Assembly: GCA_022567555.1 (NCBI GenBank)
Contig: JADFGT010000002.1
Coordinates: forward strand, 1 to 64,000
Origin: Armatimonadota bacterium
GTDB lineage: Bacteria > Armatimonadota > Fimbriimonadia > Fimbriimonadales > ATM1
Direction of reading: 5' to 3'
DNA length: 64,000 nt
The position numbers and the translations under genes are program-made. Positions 31,645 to 41,024 of the stretch are shown one piece after another (position 1 is the first letter of the stretch; every line of letters starts with the position of its first letter). The notes under the pieces are model-generated. The model saw only the letters and a program-made list of their open reading frames with translations. It had not been told where the DNA came from and did no database searches.

Positions 31645-32136
31645 TCACAGCCCCCGGTCCTGGAGCCATATCCTGAGCCTCTCCGAGAGGTTCGGTTCGC
31701 GGTATTGGAAGACGGTCACCGTTACCCATCCTTTCTCCTCGGCAAGATCAAGGCCCTCTTCGTTCAAGACCGCCCTCTCGGCTGTGATTTGCAAATCGAG
31801 GGCAAGCATACTCTCGGACCATGCCGCCATTGAACCTACGTCGTGTATGACCTTCGGTATGCCAAGCGATGCCAGTTCGGGAGTTGCCTCAGCGACGATA
31901 TCCTCGAACCGACCACGGAAAGTGTAGAACTTGATGACCGCCGTCCCGTACGTCCCTGGACTGTGCGTCAACCATGCTGTCTCCACCTCGATCAGGATGG
32001 TTCGATGGCCGTGGAGGAACTCATAATCGCTGTGAGGGCGAAGCAGCCCGAAAGCCCAGAAAGCGCCCCCAAGTAGTGCCGCCCCCACGGCAATTGTCGT
32101 CCACTTCAAAATGCGCTTCCGCGTCCCACCTTTCAT
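31645..32136 (-). CDS. Membrane-anchored hypothetical protein
   Basis: Encodes 163 residues from ATG 32136. A basic start (MKGGTRKRILKWT) leads into one transmembrane helix (TIAVGAALLGGAFWAFGLL). The exported part has no family match that I recognise (RTILIEVETAWLTH, WVTVTVFQYREPNLSERL). Convergent with the 31076 gene and in the same direction as the 32187 gene, so the two anchored proteins may be co-transcribed (50-nt gap). Confidence 0.6.
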   Translation of the reverse strand: MKGGTRKRILKWTTIAVGAALLGGAFWAFGLLRPHSDYEFLHGHRTILIEVETAWLTHSPGTYGTAVIKFYTFRGRFEDIVAEATPELASLGIPKVIHDVGSMAAWSESMLALDLQITAERAVLNEEGLDLAEEKGWVTVTVFQYREPNLSERLRIWLQDRGL

Positions 32137-32186
32137 AGTTTCCTCGCCATAGGTCGTACGTGGCCTAGACTCCGGTGACCCCGCGT

Positions 32187-32774
32187 CTATCCCATTTTCC
32201 TAAACACCATCCTACAGTCATGCGGCGCCCACGCATCTGTGAGAACCGAGCCGTCCTCCGACAGGTTCATTCTCCAGAGGGGTTCTCCACCGCCCGGGGC
32301 GACGCCATCGATCTCGGTTACGGACACGCTAATCGTGTCTCCGTCAACCGTGAAAGTGCCATGAAAGGCCTCGGGGGTGCCGCCCGGATTCCAGAATGAT
32401 CCTCCCACAGTGAGGTCGTCATTGATCGTGAACGAGATAGTCTGATTCCCATAAGCCGCTATTTCGCTGGCAATCACTTCGGCCGCGACTCCGGCGGCCT
32501 CCATGCGCAGCCTGTCCTCCTCGATGTACTCAGCCCTGAAGTCGGGGTCCAGTTCCCAGTCGCCTACGAATCGTTCGATGCCCGCTGTGGCGGAAGCACG
32601 GCCGGCCCCGCCTGTCGTCTCTCCCGGTGTATCTACTTGGTCAGGGTCTCCACCGTTGCACCCGTTGGTGATCAGCATGCTGGGAACCAACACGAGCAGC
32701 CCCACGCACACGACCATCAGCCACCGATTCGCCTTCTCCAACCGCTCGACCCTATTTTCAAGTGTACTGTTCAT
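32187..32774 (-). CDS. Membrane-anchored protein with lipocalin-like beta domain
   Basis: Encodes 195 residues from ATG 32774. A short coiled coil (MNSTLENRVERLEKANRW) precedes one helix (LMVVCVGLLVLVPSMLI). The outer domain has beta strands in the order VGDWELDP, QTISFTINDDLTVGGSF, FHGTFTVDGDTISVSV and WRMNLSEDGSVLTDA. The 'G.W..D...T..F..DG.....' pattern resembles small beta-barrel domains used for sequence-unrelated lipocalin-like proteins. Function unknown. Confidence 0.6.
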   Translation of the reverse strand: MNSTLENRVERLEKANRWLMVVCVGLLVLVPSMLITNGCNGGDPDQVDTPGETTGGAGRASATAGIERFVGDWELDPDFRAEYIEEDRLRMEAAGVAAEVIASEIAAYGNQTISFTINDDLTVGGSFWNPGGTPEAFHGTFTVDGDTISVSVTEIDGVAPGGGEPLWRMNLSEDGSVLTDAWAPHDCRMVFRKMG

Positions 32775-33107
32775 GGCTCCATGGTACAGGTTATCGTCGG
32801 CGGCGTCAACCGAGCAGCGACCCTCATCTCCGTCCGCTCCGGGGGTAGCCCTCAGCCCTTCCACCGGGGGCGACAAACAGCGTCCTGGCCGGGATGTTTT
32901 TGGGCTCGATCCTCGTATGTAATGGTCAGACAGGCCCTCGGGGCGACTGAGAGCCGGGTCGGAACGGAGGGAGAACGGTGGACCGCGGCCCCCGGTCAGG
33001 CGACGCGACCGGGTGGAACGGTCGCACCGTCACATGATGCCGCCACCCGCCGGAAGGTTAGCGACAAAGCAGAGGAAAGCGTCTCACACGCACACAGGAG
33101 GAAAAAG
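32775..33107. other. 333-nt gap before the metalloprotease gene
   Basis: No gene recognised; an open plus-strand frame runs through it but is not protein-like. It contains one hairpin at 33005-33025 (GCGACCG, loop GGTGGAA, CGGTCGC) that matches the second hairpin of the repeat at 47360-47437, and an AGGAGG ribosome-binding site at 33096-33101. Confidence 0.6.
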
Positions 33108-35585
33108 ATGTCCCGAACATTGACTATGCTCGTCTCGTTCATTCTCGTTATGCCCGTATTCGCCCAACCGGGCGGCTCTCAAGAGCCGGGCCAGCGCGGC
33201 CCGAGAGGCGGGTCTCGCCAGGAGCAAGCGGGCCCCAAGCCTTATGAAGAGGTGGTCACCGACAAGGCGGTAACGCAGGACGGCGTCTTCAAGGTGCACC
33301 GGATTGACGAGAAACTGCTCTTTGAGATACCTGAGGAGCAACTCGGCAAAGACTTTCTCTTCACGACCGAGATCGCGAAAGCGCCGCCGGGCGGCTATGG
33401 AGGCACTGCCGCGGGCAACCGCGTCCTCCGCTGGGAGAAGCGCGGCGACAAGATTCTGCTCCGAACGATTCAATATCGAATACGTTCCGAACGAGACGGC
33501 CCAATCAGGATTGCAATCGAAGCGGCGAACGTTCCGCCGATCGCGATGGTGTTCGACGTTCAAGCCTACGCCGAAAACGGCGCCGCCGTGATTGACGTAA
33601 CCAAGTTGTACACGTCCGACGTCGCGGAGTTCTCGGTTCGCAGCCGGCTCGGCGCGGGTTCGCTCGACTCGGCGCGCAGTTTCTTGGAGAAGGTCAAAGC
33701 GTTTCCGACGAACATCGAAGTGGAGTCGCTGCTGACGTTCCGGCAGTCGTCTTCGGGCGGCGGCGGAGCCGGTCAGCGGTCGCCGTTCGGCCGGGGGGGC
33801 AGAGGCGGAGGTCCCAGCACCACGGCCCTGGTCCACTACAGCATGGTGAAACTGCCGGACAAACCTATGATGGGACGGCTGGCCGATTCGCGCGTCGGTT
33901 TCTTCAGTGTGAGGTTTGACGATTACGGCACCGACGAGCACCGCGTCGCCAGCCGGCGGTTCGTCACGCGGTATCGTCTGGAAAAGAAGGACCCGGACGC
34001 CGATATGTCGGAACCGGTGGAACCGATCGTCTACTACGTCAGCCGCGAAGTTCCCGCTAAGTGGCGCGAGTATGTACGGCAAGGAATTGAGGACTGGCAA
34101 GTAGCGTTCGAACAGGCGGGCTTCAAGAACGCGATCATAGGCAAGTTTGCGCCGTCGGTCGAAGAGGACCCGGATTGGGACCCGGAAGACGCGCGCTACT
34201 CCGTAATTCGTTGGGCGCCGACGACGACGCAAAACGCGATGGGGCCGCACGTGCATGACCCGCGCAGCGGCGAGATAATATCCGCGCACGTAATCATTTG
34301 GCATAACATCCTCAACCTCCTGACGACGTGGTACTTCACGCAGGCTTCCGCCTGCGACGAGCGCGCGCAATCCATTCCCTTCCCCGACGACCTGATGGGC
34401 GAACTTGTGCGCTACGTCGTCGCCCACGAAGTTGGACACACTATCGGGCTCCAGCACAACATGAAGGCCTCGTCCAGTTACACGGTGGCGCAGTTGAGAG
34501 ACCCGGAGTTCACGGCCACCCACGGCACTGCGCCGAGCATCATGGACTACGCGCGCTTCAACTATGTAGCACAGCCGGGCGACGGCGCGCGGCTAATCCC
34601 AGTCGTCGGCCCGTACGACAAGTTCGCCATCGAATGGGGATACAAACCGATCAAGCACGCGATCAACCCGGCGGACGAAGAGCGCGAACTCGATATATGG
34701 GCCGCGCGGCAGGTCAATAACCCGATGCTTCGCTTCGGAAGCAACTCGTTCGAAGACCCCTCGCAGCAATCCGAGGACCTCGGCTCGGACGGAGTGGAGG
34801 CGACGCGCTTAGGGTTGAGGAACCTCGAACGCGTGGCCGGTTTCGTCTCGAAGGCGACGGTCCGGTTCGGCAAAGAGTACTCAGACTTGGAAGACCGGTA
34901 CAACGACATCTGGAGCCAATGGCGGCGCGAACTGAACCATGTGGTTGCGGTCGTCGGCGGCGTCGAAATGATCGACTGGCACGCCGGTCGAGGCGGCGAC
35001 GTGTATGTGCCGGTTTCGCGCGAGCGTCAGAAGGCCGCGATGGAGCTGCTTTGCGAGAAGGCGCTGCGCACGCCGCACGCGCTTCTCTCGCCAGACATAC
35101 TGAACAAGATTCAGCCCACCGGCGCGGTTGATAGGGTGCTCAGCAGCCAGCGGTCCGTTCTCAGCCGGCTCCTGTCCGATTCGAGGGCGCAGCGGATACT
35201 GGAGTTGGAGGCCCGCCTGAACTCGGAAAGTTATACGCTTGACGAGATGTTCACCGACCTGCGCGATGAGATCTTCTCGGAACTCTCGGTAACACAAGTG
35301 AAGATTGATGTCTATCGGCGAAACCTACAAAGGGCGTACGTGCTGATCCTGGTCGGCAAACTTGACAACAAGTCGACGGAGATGCACGCCTACGCGCTCG
35401 GCGAACTGAAAGAGATAAGCGCGCTGCTCGGCAAAGCGCTGCCCAAAGCGCCGGACCGGCCGACGCGCCTGCACTTAGACGACCTGAAGACGATCATCAA
35501 GGATGCGCTGGAGGCGAAGGTCGTGAAAGTCGAGACAGCAGCGGCGCCCGCACCCCGATTCCCAGGCAGAGGAGACGGGCGGTAG
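33108..35585 (+). CDS. Exported zinc metalloprotease, metzincin-like (DUF5117/DUF4953 type)
   Basis: Encodes 825 residues from ATG 33108 with AGGAGG at 33096-33101; the longer open frame upstream is not protein-like. The signal peptide is MSRTLTMLVSFILVMPVFAQ. The N-terminal half is a beta-rich DUF5117-type region (FLFTTEIAKAPPGGYGG). The catalytic motif HEVGHTIGLQH (H440, E441, H444, H450) has the extended HExxHxxGxxH zinc site, followed about 35 residues later by SIMDYARFNY, a Met-turn-like motif. The C-terminal DUF4953-type domain is helical. Predicted to act outside the cytoplasmic membrane on unknown proteins. Confidence 0.88.
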   Translation: MSRTLTMLVSFILVMPVFAQPGGSQEPGQRGPRGGSRQEQAGPKPYEEVVTDKAVTQDGVFKVHRIDEKLLFEIPEEQLGKDFLFTTEIAKAPPGGYGGTAAGNRVLRWEKRGDKILLRTIQYRIRSERDGPIRIAIEAANVPPIAMVFDVQAYAENGAAVIDVTKLYTSDVAEFSVRSRLGAGSLDSARSFLEKVKAFPTNIEVESLLTFRQSSSGGGGAGQRSPFGRGGRGGGPSTTALVHYSMVKLPDKPMMGRLADSRVGFFSVRFDDYGTDEHRVASRRFVTRYRLEKKDPDADMSEPVEPIVYYVSREVPAKWREYVRQGIEDWQVAFEQAGFKNAIIGKFAPSVEEDPDWDPEDARYSVIRWAPTTTQNAMGPHVHDPRSGEIISAHVIIWHNILNLLTTWYFTQASACDERAQSIPFPDDLMGELVRYVVAHEVGHTIGLQHNMKASSSYTVAQLRDPEFTATHGTAPSIMDYARFNYVAQPGDGARLIPVVGPYDKFAIEWGYKPIKHAINPADEERELDIWAARQVNNPMLRFGSNSFEDPSQQSEDLGSDGVEATRLGLRNLERVAGFVSKATVRFGKEYSDLEDRYNDIWSQWRRELNHVVAVVGGVEMIDWHAGRGGDVYVPVSRERQKAAMELLCEKALRTPHALLSPDILNKIQPTGAVDRVLSSQRSVLSRLLSDSRAQRILELEARLNSESYTLDEMFTDLRDEIFSELSVTQVKIDVYRRNLQRAYVLILVGKLDNKSTEMHAYALGELKEISALLGKALPKAPDRPTRLHLDDLKTIIKDALEAKVVKVETAAAPAPRFPGRGDGR

Positions 35586-35591
35586 GCGAGG

Positions 35592-35668
35592 GACGATAGA
35601 CGATGATTCTGCTGCGCCGGCCCTTCCACGGGCCGGCGCATAACACTGCGACCGGATGGAAGAGGCGC
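35592..35668. repeat. Two-hairpin dispersed repeat, copy 1
   Basis: GACGATAGACGATGA head, then hairpin TGCGCCGGCCC (35613-35623), loop TTCCAC, GGGCCGGCGCA (35630-35640), then GCGACCGGATGGAA with a decayed right arm. The other copy is at 47360-47437 and differs by a paired change in the first stem. Confidence 0.85.
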
Positions 35669-35741
35669 TTAGCAGCAGCCTCGACGGCCCGCGAAGTAGA
35701 ATGGGTCGTCCGTTGTCTATCGTCTATCGGTAAACCGTCTC

Positions 35742-36641
35742 ATGAAGCGCGTCGTAAGCATCAGCCTCGGGTCCAGCAAGCGCAACAAGCAGAGCCGCGC
35801 CACGATCCTCGGAGAACAGTTCAGCATCAAGCGGATCGGCGTGGACGGCGACATGGCGGAGTTTGCGCGGAAGTTCGCCGAGTTGGACGGCAAGGTTGAC
35901 GCTCTCGGCGTGGGTGGGGCAGACCTCTATCTCTGGATTGACCGGAAGCGGTATGCGTTTCGGCAGATTCTGAAACTCGTGTCCGGCGCGAAGAAAACGC
36001 CGGTTGTGGACGGCAGCGGCCTGAAGCACACTCTCGAACGAAAACTGATCCACACGCTGAACGAAAGCGGCGAAGTTGAGTTTGCGAAGGAGCGCGTTTT
36101 CCTGACGATGGCCGTTGACCGCGCGGGGATGGCGAAGGCGCTCAGCGAAGTGTGCCCGAACGTCGTTTACGGCGACATCATGTTCGGTCTCGGTTTGCCT
36201 CTTAGGTTGCGAAGTTATCGCTCCATCCGCATGGTCGGTTCCCTTCTTCTGCCGGTCATCACGCGCCTGCCGTTCGAGTGGTTCTACCCGACGGGAAAGA
36301 AACAGGAGTCGCGGAAGCCGAAGTGCGCGTGGGCCTTCAATGAGGCGACCGTGATCTGCGGCGATTGGCATTACATCCGCCGCCACTGCCCCGACCGCAT
36401 GGACGGAAAAACGATCATCACGAACACGTTGCGGAAGGCCGACCTGGAGTTTCTGAAGAAGGCCGGCGCCCGCCGCGCGATCACCAGCACCCCGAACATA
36501 GAGGGCGAATCTTTCGGCACGAACGTCATGGAGGGCGTGCTGGTCGCGCTTCTGGGAAAACGCCCTGAAGAACTCACACAAGAGGATTATGAGGAGACGC
36601 TAAAGCGGCTGGATTGGAAGCCGAACGTGTTCGAGTTGTGA
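35742..36641 (+). CDS. Conserved protein of the 'quinate 5-dehydrogenase' family
   Basis: Encodes 299 residues (MKRVVSISLGSSKRNKQSRA). Relatives in Thermus, Deinococcus and Firmicutes are often labelled quinate 5-dehydrogenase, without biochemical support that I know of. Visible blocks are DGDMAEFARKFAELDGKVDA, LGVGGADLYLWIDRKRY, KKTPVVDGSGLKHTLERK and ITSTPNIEGESFGTNVMEG. A Rossmann GxGxxG is not obvious. The stop overlaps the start of the pabB-pabC fusion (TGATG), so translation is coupled to a chorismate-using enzyme. Confidence 0.75.
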   Translation: MKRVVSISLGSSKRNKQSRATILGEQFSIKRIGVDGDMAEFARKFAELDGKVDALGVGGADLYLWIDRKRYAFRQILKLVSGAKKTPVVDGSGLKHTLERKLIHTLNESGEVEFAKERVFLTMAVDRAGMAKALSEVCPNVVYGDIMFGLGLPLRLRSYRSIRMVGSLLLPVITRLPFEWFYPTGKKQESRKPKCAWAFNEATVICGDWHYIRRHCPDRMDGKTIITNTLRKADLEFLKKAGARRAITSTPNIEGESFGTNVMEGVLVALLGKRPEELTQEDYEETLKRLDWKPNVFEL

Positions 36642-38443
36642 TGACGGGCACAGTTCTCATTCAGGACGGTTCTCGCTGGCTGTCGTTTTCCGATCCGGTG
36701 CAAGTTATCACGGCAACCTGCGTGGGCGAAGTCGAAACCGCGCTGCAGACGGTCGAAACGGCCGTTTCCCAACGCAATTTGCACGCCGCCGGATTTATAA
36801 CCTATGAAGCGTCCGCCGCATACAACCTCACCGTAAACGATCCAATAGGCGATGCGTTGCCATTGCTCTGGTTTGGGCTGTACGAAGGACATGATACAGT
36901 CGAAGACATCGGAGAACTTTGCGAGTCCTTGGGTCCTTACGCGTTGGGCGACTCGCAGCCGTCCGTTGATCTACCCGGATATGAAGCCGTCATTCCGCGA
37001 ATCAAAGATTACATGGTTCAGGGACACACGTACCAACTCAATTATACATTCCGAATGCGCGCCTCGTTTGAGGGCGAACCATTGGCGTTGTTTAGCGACC
37101 TCGTGAATGCGCAGCAGGCGATGCATACTGCCTACGTTGACACCGGCCGATATGCCGTCTGCTCCGCCTCGCCCGAACTGTTCTTCCGTTTGGACGGGAA
37201 CCTGCTGACCTCCCGCCCCATGAAAGGAACGGCCGCACGCGGTCGCTCCGCGGCCGAGGACAAAGCGAACGTCATGCGGCTGGCCCAATCGGAAAAGAAC
37301 CGCGCGGAAAACGTGATGATTGTTGACATGATTCGCAACGACATGGGGCGTGTGGCCCATGTGGGCAGCGTACACGTGCCGCGTCTGTTTGAAGTGGAGC
37401 GCTACCCCACTCTCTTGCAGATGACGTCAACGGTGCAGGCGCGCACCGGCCGTTCGTTCACAGACATCATGCGCGCCATGTTCCCTTGCGCGTCCGTCAC
37501 AGGCGCGCCAAAGGTGCGCACCATGGAGATCATCGCCGAACTGGAGCGCGAGCCGCGCGGCGTGTACACCGGCGCAATCGGATACCTCGCTCCGGGACGG
37601 CAGGCCAGATTCAACGTGGCCATCCGCACCGTGGTCATTGACCGGCTGCGGGGGGGGGCGGAATACGGCGTGGGCAGCGGCATAGTGTGGGATTCGTCGG
37701 CGGCTGACGAGTATGAGGAGTGCATGGTGAAGGCAAAGGTGCTTACCGTTAAACGGCCCTCTTTCAATCTCTTGGAATCGCTGTTGTGGACGCTGGAGCA
37801 GGATTACTTCTTGCTCGACGCTCATCTGCAACGGCTGGCAGAATCGAGCCAGTACTTCAACGTGCCGCTGGATAAAGAGGCCGCGCGCGAGCGTTTGGAG
37901 GAATTCGGCCGCACGCTGTCCGAGCCGGCCAAGGTGCGCCTCCTGGTGGGACAAGACGGCGCGATTACGGTGCAGGCTGTGCCGTTGGCGGCGGGGGCGA
38001 TTCCCGAGCCGGTCCGCGTGGGGCTGGCCGCCGAACCGGTTGACTCCGACAACCCGTATCTGTATCACAAAACCACGCGCCGCGAGGTTTACGAAGAAGC
38101 CCGCGCTTCGCGCCCCGATTGCGATGACGCCATTTTGTGGAACGAACGCGGCGAAATCACGGAGGCCACAACCTCCAATGTCGTTCTGCAACTGGAAGGC
38201 GAAATGTTCACGCCACCGGTCGAGAGCGGCCTGCTTGCGGGGACGTTTCGGAATTATCTGCTGCAACACCCGAGTGACATATCTCTGACCGAGCGGGTGC
38301 TGACGATAGACGACCTACGTTCCAGCACGGCCGTTCACCTAATAGACTCGGTGCGCAGATGGCGCACGGCGATTTTCGTGCCGGCGCGCCCTGCCGAGGA
38401 CGCTACATCACCGCCGAGGCCCTCAACGGCGAACCTCTCCTAA
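36641..38443 (+). CDS. pabB: Aminodeoxychorismate synthase-lyase fusion (PabB-PabC)
   Basis: Encodes 600 residues. Residues 1 to about 375 are the chorismate-binding PabB domain: MVQGHTYQLNYTFRMRA, SRPMKGTAARGRSAAEDKAN, ENVMIVDMIRNDMGRVAHVG and CASVTGAPKVRTMEIIAELE. From about 375 to the end is a PabC-type PLP lyase: LESLLWTLEQDYFLLDAHLQ, the Lys in YLYHKTTRREVYEE and EITEATTSNVVLQLEGE. Together they make p-aminobenzoate for folate, given a glutamine amidotransferase PabA encoded elsewhere. The start is ATG 36641, overlapping the upstream stop. A G9 run codes R-G-G inside the PabB part without frame loss. Confidence 0.92.
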   Translation: MTGTVLIQDGSRWLSFSDPVQVITATCVGEVETALQTVETAVSQRNLHAAGFITYEASAAYNLTVNDPIGDALPLLWFGLYEGHDTVEDIGELCESLGPYALGDSQPSVDLPGYEAVIPRIKDYMVQGHTYQLNYTFRMRASFEGEPLALFSDLVNAQQAMHTAYVDTGRYAVCSASPELFFRLDGNLLTSRPMKGTAARGRSAAEDKANVMRLAQSEKNRAENVMIVDMIRNDMGRVAHVGSVHVPRLFEVERYPTLLQMTSTVQARTGRSFTDIMRAMFPCASVTGAPKVRTMEIIAELEREPRGVYTGAIGYLAPGRQARFNVAIRTVVIDRLRGGAEYGVGSGIVWDSSAADEYEECMVKAKVLTVKRPSFNLLESLLWTLEQDYFLLDAHLQRLAESSQYFNVPLDKEAARERLEEFGRTLSEPAKVRLLVGQDGAITVQAVPLAAGAIPEPVRVGLAAEPVDSDNPYLYHKTTRREVYEEARASRPDCDDAILWNERGEITEATTSNVVLQLEGEMFTPPVESGLLAGTFRNYLLQHPSDISLTERVLTIDDLRSSTAVHLIDSVRRWRTAIFVPARPAEDATSPPRPSTANLS

Positions 38444-38547
38444 CCCCGCGCCCTTCCGGCCGAAATGCGACGCAGACGTCCTCGCCGGACGGAAGGTGTA
38501 CGACAGCGTAAGCGGGTACGAGCACACCGAAGGTAGACTTCGTAGAC

Positions 38548-40962
38548 ATGAACGAGGTCACTTCTTTTATTCCGTCGAGACCGCCGCAATCCGCTCCACG
38601 TCGTTTAATGAACGCCGCCTTCTGTGCGGCGGCCGCTGTCATACTCGTCGTTGTCGCTTGTGGCCGAAAGGGCACCGACGAAATAAAACCGCTGGACGCC
38701 ACCCAAAGAATGGCGGCGCGTCTTGAACGAATCGCGAGCGAAGCGGACCCTCAAAAGAATGCTTATATCAATTCTCGCCGCGCAGAAAACCTGCGGCGAG
38801 AAATCGAAGCAGGCATCAGAAACCCCGTCGAAGAGGTCATGAAGCGAAGTTTCTACGCCCTCGAACTGCTCAGGGCGGGCAAGTCGGAAGAGGCGGCTGC
38901 CGAGTTCGAGGAGGTGGATCGGCTGATAACGGGGCAAAACCTGCCCGTGGGTTCACAGTTCAAGACGGACGTAAACGAGTTCTTGGCGATGTCATATTTG
39001 CGCATAGCCGAGCAGGAGAACTGCATCCAGAGACACGCCATGGATTCGTGTCTGATGCCGATTCGCGGCTCCGGCATTCACACAGCGCCGCGAGGATCGC
39101 GCATGGCGATCGAGCACCTCACTTCCCTCCTTGAATCGAACCCGGACGACCTGTCTTCCATATGGCTGCTGAACATCGCTTACATGACGCTCGGCGAGTA
39201 TCCGGACAACGTTCCGGAACATTGGCTGATTCCCGAGCACGTATTCGACTCCGACTACGACATCGGTCGCTTCTACGATATCGCTCCCGGGCTGGGCCTG
39301 GACACGATCAGCCTGTCCGGCGGCTGTGTGGTCGAGGATTTCGACCGGGATGGCTACCTGGACGTGATGGTGTCGTCTTGGGGGCTGCGCGACCAGATTC
39401 GTTTTTTCCGAAACAATGGGGACGGCACGTTCACCGAGCGCACCGACGAAGCGGGACTCAACGGAATCGTCAGCGGCCTAAACCTTGTTCACGCCGACTA
39501 CAACAACGACGGCTATCCGGACGTCTTCGTCTTGCGTGGGGCATGGCTCTACGAAGCAGGCAAGCATCCCAATTCGCTGCTGCGCAACAATGGTGACGGG
39601 ACCTTTACGGACGTGACGGAGGAAGCAGGCCTGCTCAGCTTCCACCCCACTCAAACGGCCGCATGGGGCGATTACAACAATGACGGCTGGATTGACCTTT
39701 ACATAGGCAATGAGACCCCGAAGGGCGAAGGGGAGATTTCACAGATGTATCAGAACTTCGGGGCGAGCGGCGAACATCCCTGTGAACTGTATCACAACAA
39801 CGGAGACGGGACATTCACGGAGGTTGCACAGGATCTCGGAATCGCCAATATTGGCTTTGTGAAGGCGGTCGTCTGGGGAGACTTCAACAACGACGGCTGG
39901 CCGGACCTCTACCTGTCTCGGCAGATGGCCGGGAACGTCCTTTATAGGAATGACGGCCCGGTGAACTCCGGAGACCGGCCAGGGGGGGGCGCCACAGACG
40001 ACCTGACGAGGCCGGAGCCCGCAATCGCGGAATGGACGTTTACCGATGTGACCGATACCGCCGGCGTCGGCCGGCCGTTCGCCGGTTTCCCTACGTGGTT
40101 CTGGGACTACGACAACGACGGCCAACTGGACATCTTTGTGTCCGGATACGGGACGTCCGACAGAGATGACCACGTCGCGGACTACTTGGGCCGTCCGCAC
40201 AGCGGCACTCTCCCTAAACTATACAGAAACAACGGCGACGGCACCTTCGCCGACGTCACCAAGCAATCGAAACTCGAGAAACACCTGCTTGCGATGGGCG
40301 CGAATTTCGGCGACCTCGACAACGACGGTTTCCTGGACTTTTACGTTGGGACAGGAACGCCCGACTATCGCGCCCTTATGCCCAACCGCATGTTCCGTAA
40401 CGCCGAAGGGCGGTTCTTCCAAGACGTGACCACTTCGGGAGGATTTGGACATGTGCAGAAGGGACACGGCATCGCGTTCGCCGATATTGACAACGACGGC
40501 GATCAGGACATTTTCGAAGTGATGGGCGGCGCGTTCGAGGGCGACGTGTTCCAAAATGTGCTCTTCGAAAACCCAGGCCACGGCAACCACTGGCTAACGC
40601 TGCAATTGGAAGGCGTGCGCTCCAATCGCGCCGCAATCGGCGCGCGGATTCGCGTCAGGTTGAAAACGGCGAAAGGCGAGAGAAACGTATACATGGTCGT
40701 TTCCACCGGAGGGAGTTTCGGGTCAACCACCTTGCGGCAGGAGATCGGTCTCGGACAGGCGACCTCCATTCAATCCGTCGAGGTTCATTGGCCGGCGTCG
40801 GGCCGGACCCAGCTGTTTGAAGGACTGCGGATGGACCGCGCTTACAAGATAGTGGAGGGCAGGCCTGGCGCCGAGGCCCTCGAACTCAAACGAATTGACT
40901 TCTCCGCCGCACGGGAGAAGACTATGAGCACAGCCGCGCAATACGAGCGTCGGCGTTCCTGA
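38548..40962 (+). CDS. VCBS/FG-GAP repeat lipoprotein with ASPIC/UnbV C-terminus
   Basis: Encodes 804 residues; ATG 38608 is an alternative that directly precedes the lipoprotein signal (MNAAFCAAAAVILVVVACGR, lipobox VVAC). The N-terminal 150 residues are TPR-like helices. Then come at least seven FG-GAP/VCBS repeats with calcium-binding-type loops (DFDRDGYLDVMVSS, DYNNDGYPDVFV, DFNNDGWPDLYLS, DYDNDGQLDIFVSG), forming an integrin-alpha-like propeller. The last 100 residues are the ASPIC/UnbV domain (NHWLTLQLEGVRSNRAAIGA). Likely surface-attached and adhesive or structural; no enzymatic site. Confidence 0.87.
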   Translation: MNEVTSFIPSRPPQSAPRRLMNAAFCAAAAVILVVVACGRKGTDEIKPLDATQRMAARLERIASEADPQKNAYINSRRAENLRREIEAGIRNPVEEVMKRSFYALELLRAGKSEEAAAEFEEVDRLITGQNLPVGSQFKTDVNEFLAMSYLRIAEQENCIQRHAMDSCLMPIRGSGIHTAPRGSRMAIEHLTSLLESNPDDLSSIWLLNIAYMTLGEYPDNVPEHWLIPEHVFDSDYDIGRFYDIAPGLGLDTISLSGGCVVEDFDRDGYLDVMVSSWGLRDQIRFFRNNGDGTFTERTDEAGLNGIVSGLNLVHADYNNDGYPDVFVLRGAWLYEAGKHPNSLLRNNGDGTFTDVTEEAGLLSFHPTQTAAWGDYNNDGWIDLYIGNETPKGEGEISQMYQNFGASGEHPCELYHNNGDGTFTEVAQDLGIANIGFVKAVVWGDFNNDGWPDLYLSRQMAGNVLYRNDGPVNSGDRPGGGATDDLTRPEPAIAEWTFTDVTDTAGVGRPFAGFPTWFWDYDNDGQLDIFVSGYGTSDRDDHVADYLGRPHSGTLPKLYRNNGDGTFADVTKQSKLEKHLLAMGANFGDLDNDGFLDFYVGTGTPDYRALMPNRMFRNAEGRFFQDVTTSGGFGHVQKGHGIAFADIDNDGDQDIFEVMGGAFEGDVFQNVLFENPGHGNHWLTLQLEGVRSNRAAIGARIRVRLKTAKGERNVYMVVSTGGSFGSTTLRQEIGLGQATSIQSVEVHWPASGRTQLFEGLRMDRAYKIVEGRPGAEALELKRIDFSAAREKTMSTAAQYERRRS

Positions 40963-41024
40963 CGCCTTGCCTCTCTCGCGGTGCACGGCGGCGGCAGACC
41001 GCGTAGGGTCACAATAACCCACTG

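Noticed and set aside
32637-33107. N-terminal extension of the metalloprotease
   Set aside because: The upstream part is not protein-like, overlaps another gene's start, and AGGAGG plus a signal peptide mark ATG 33108.
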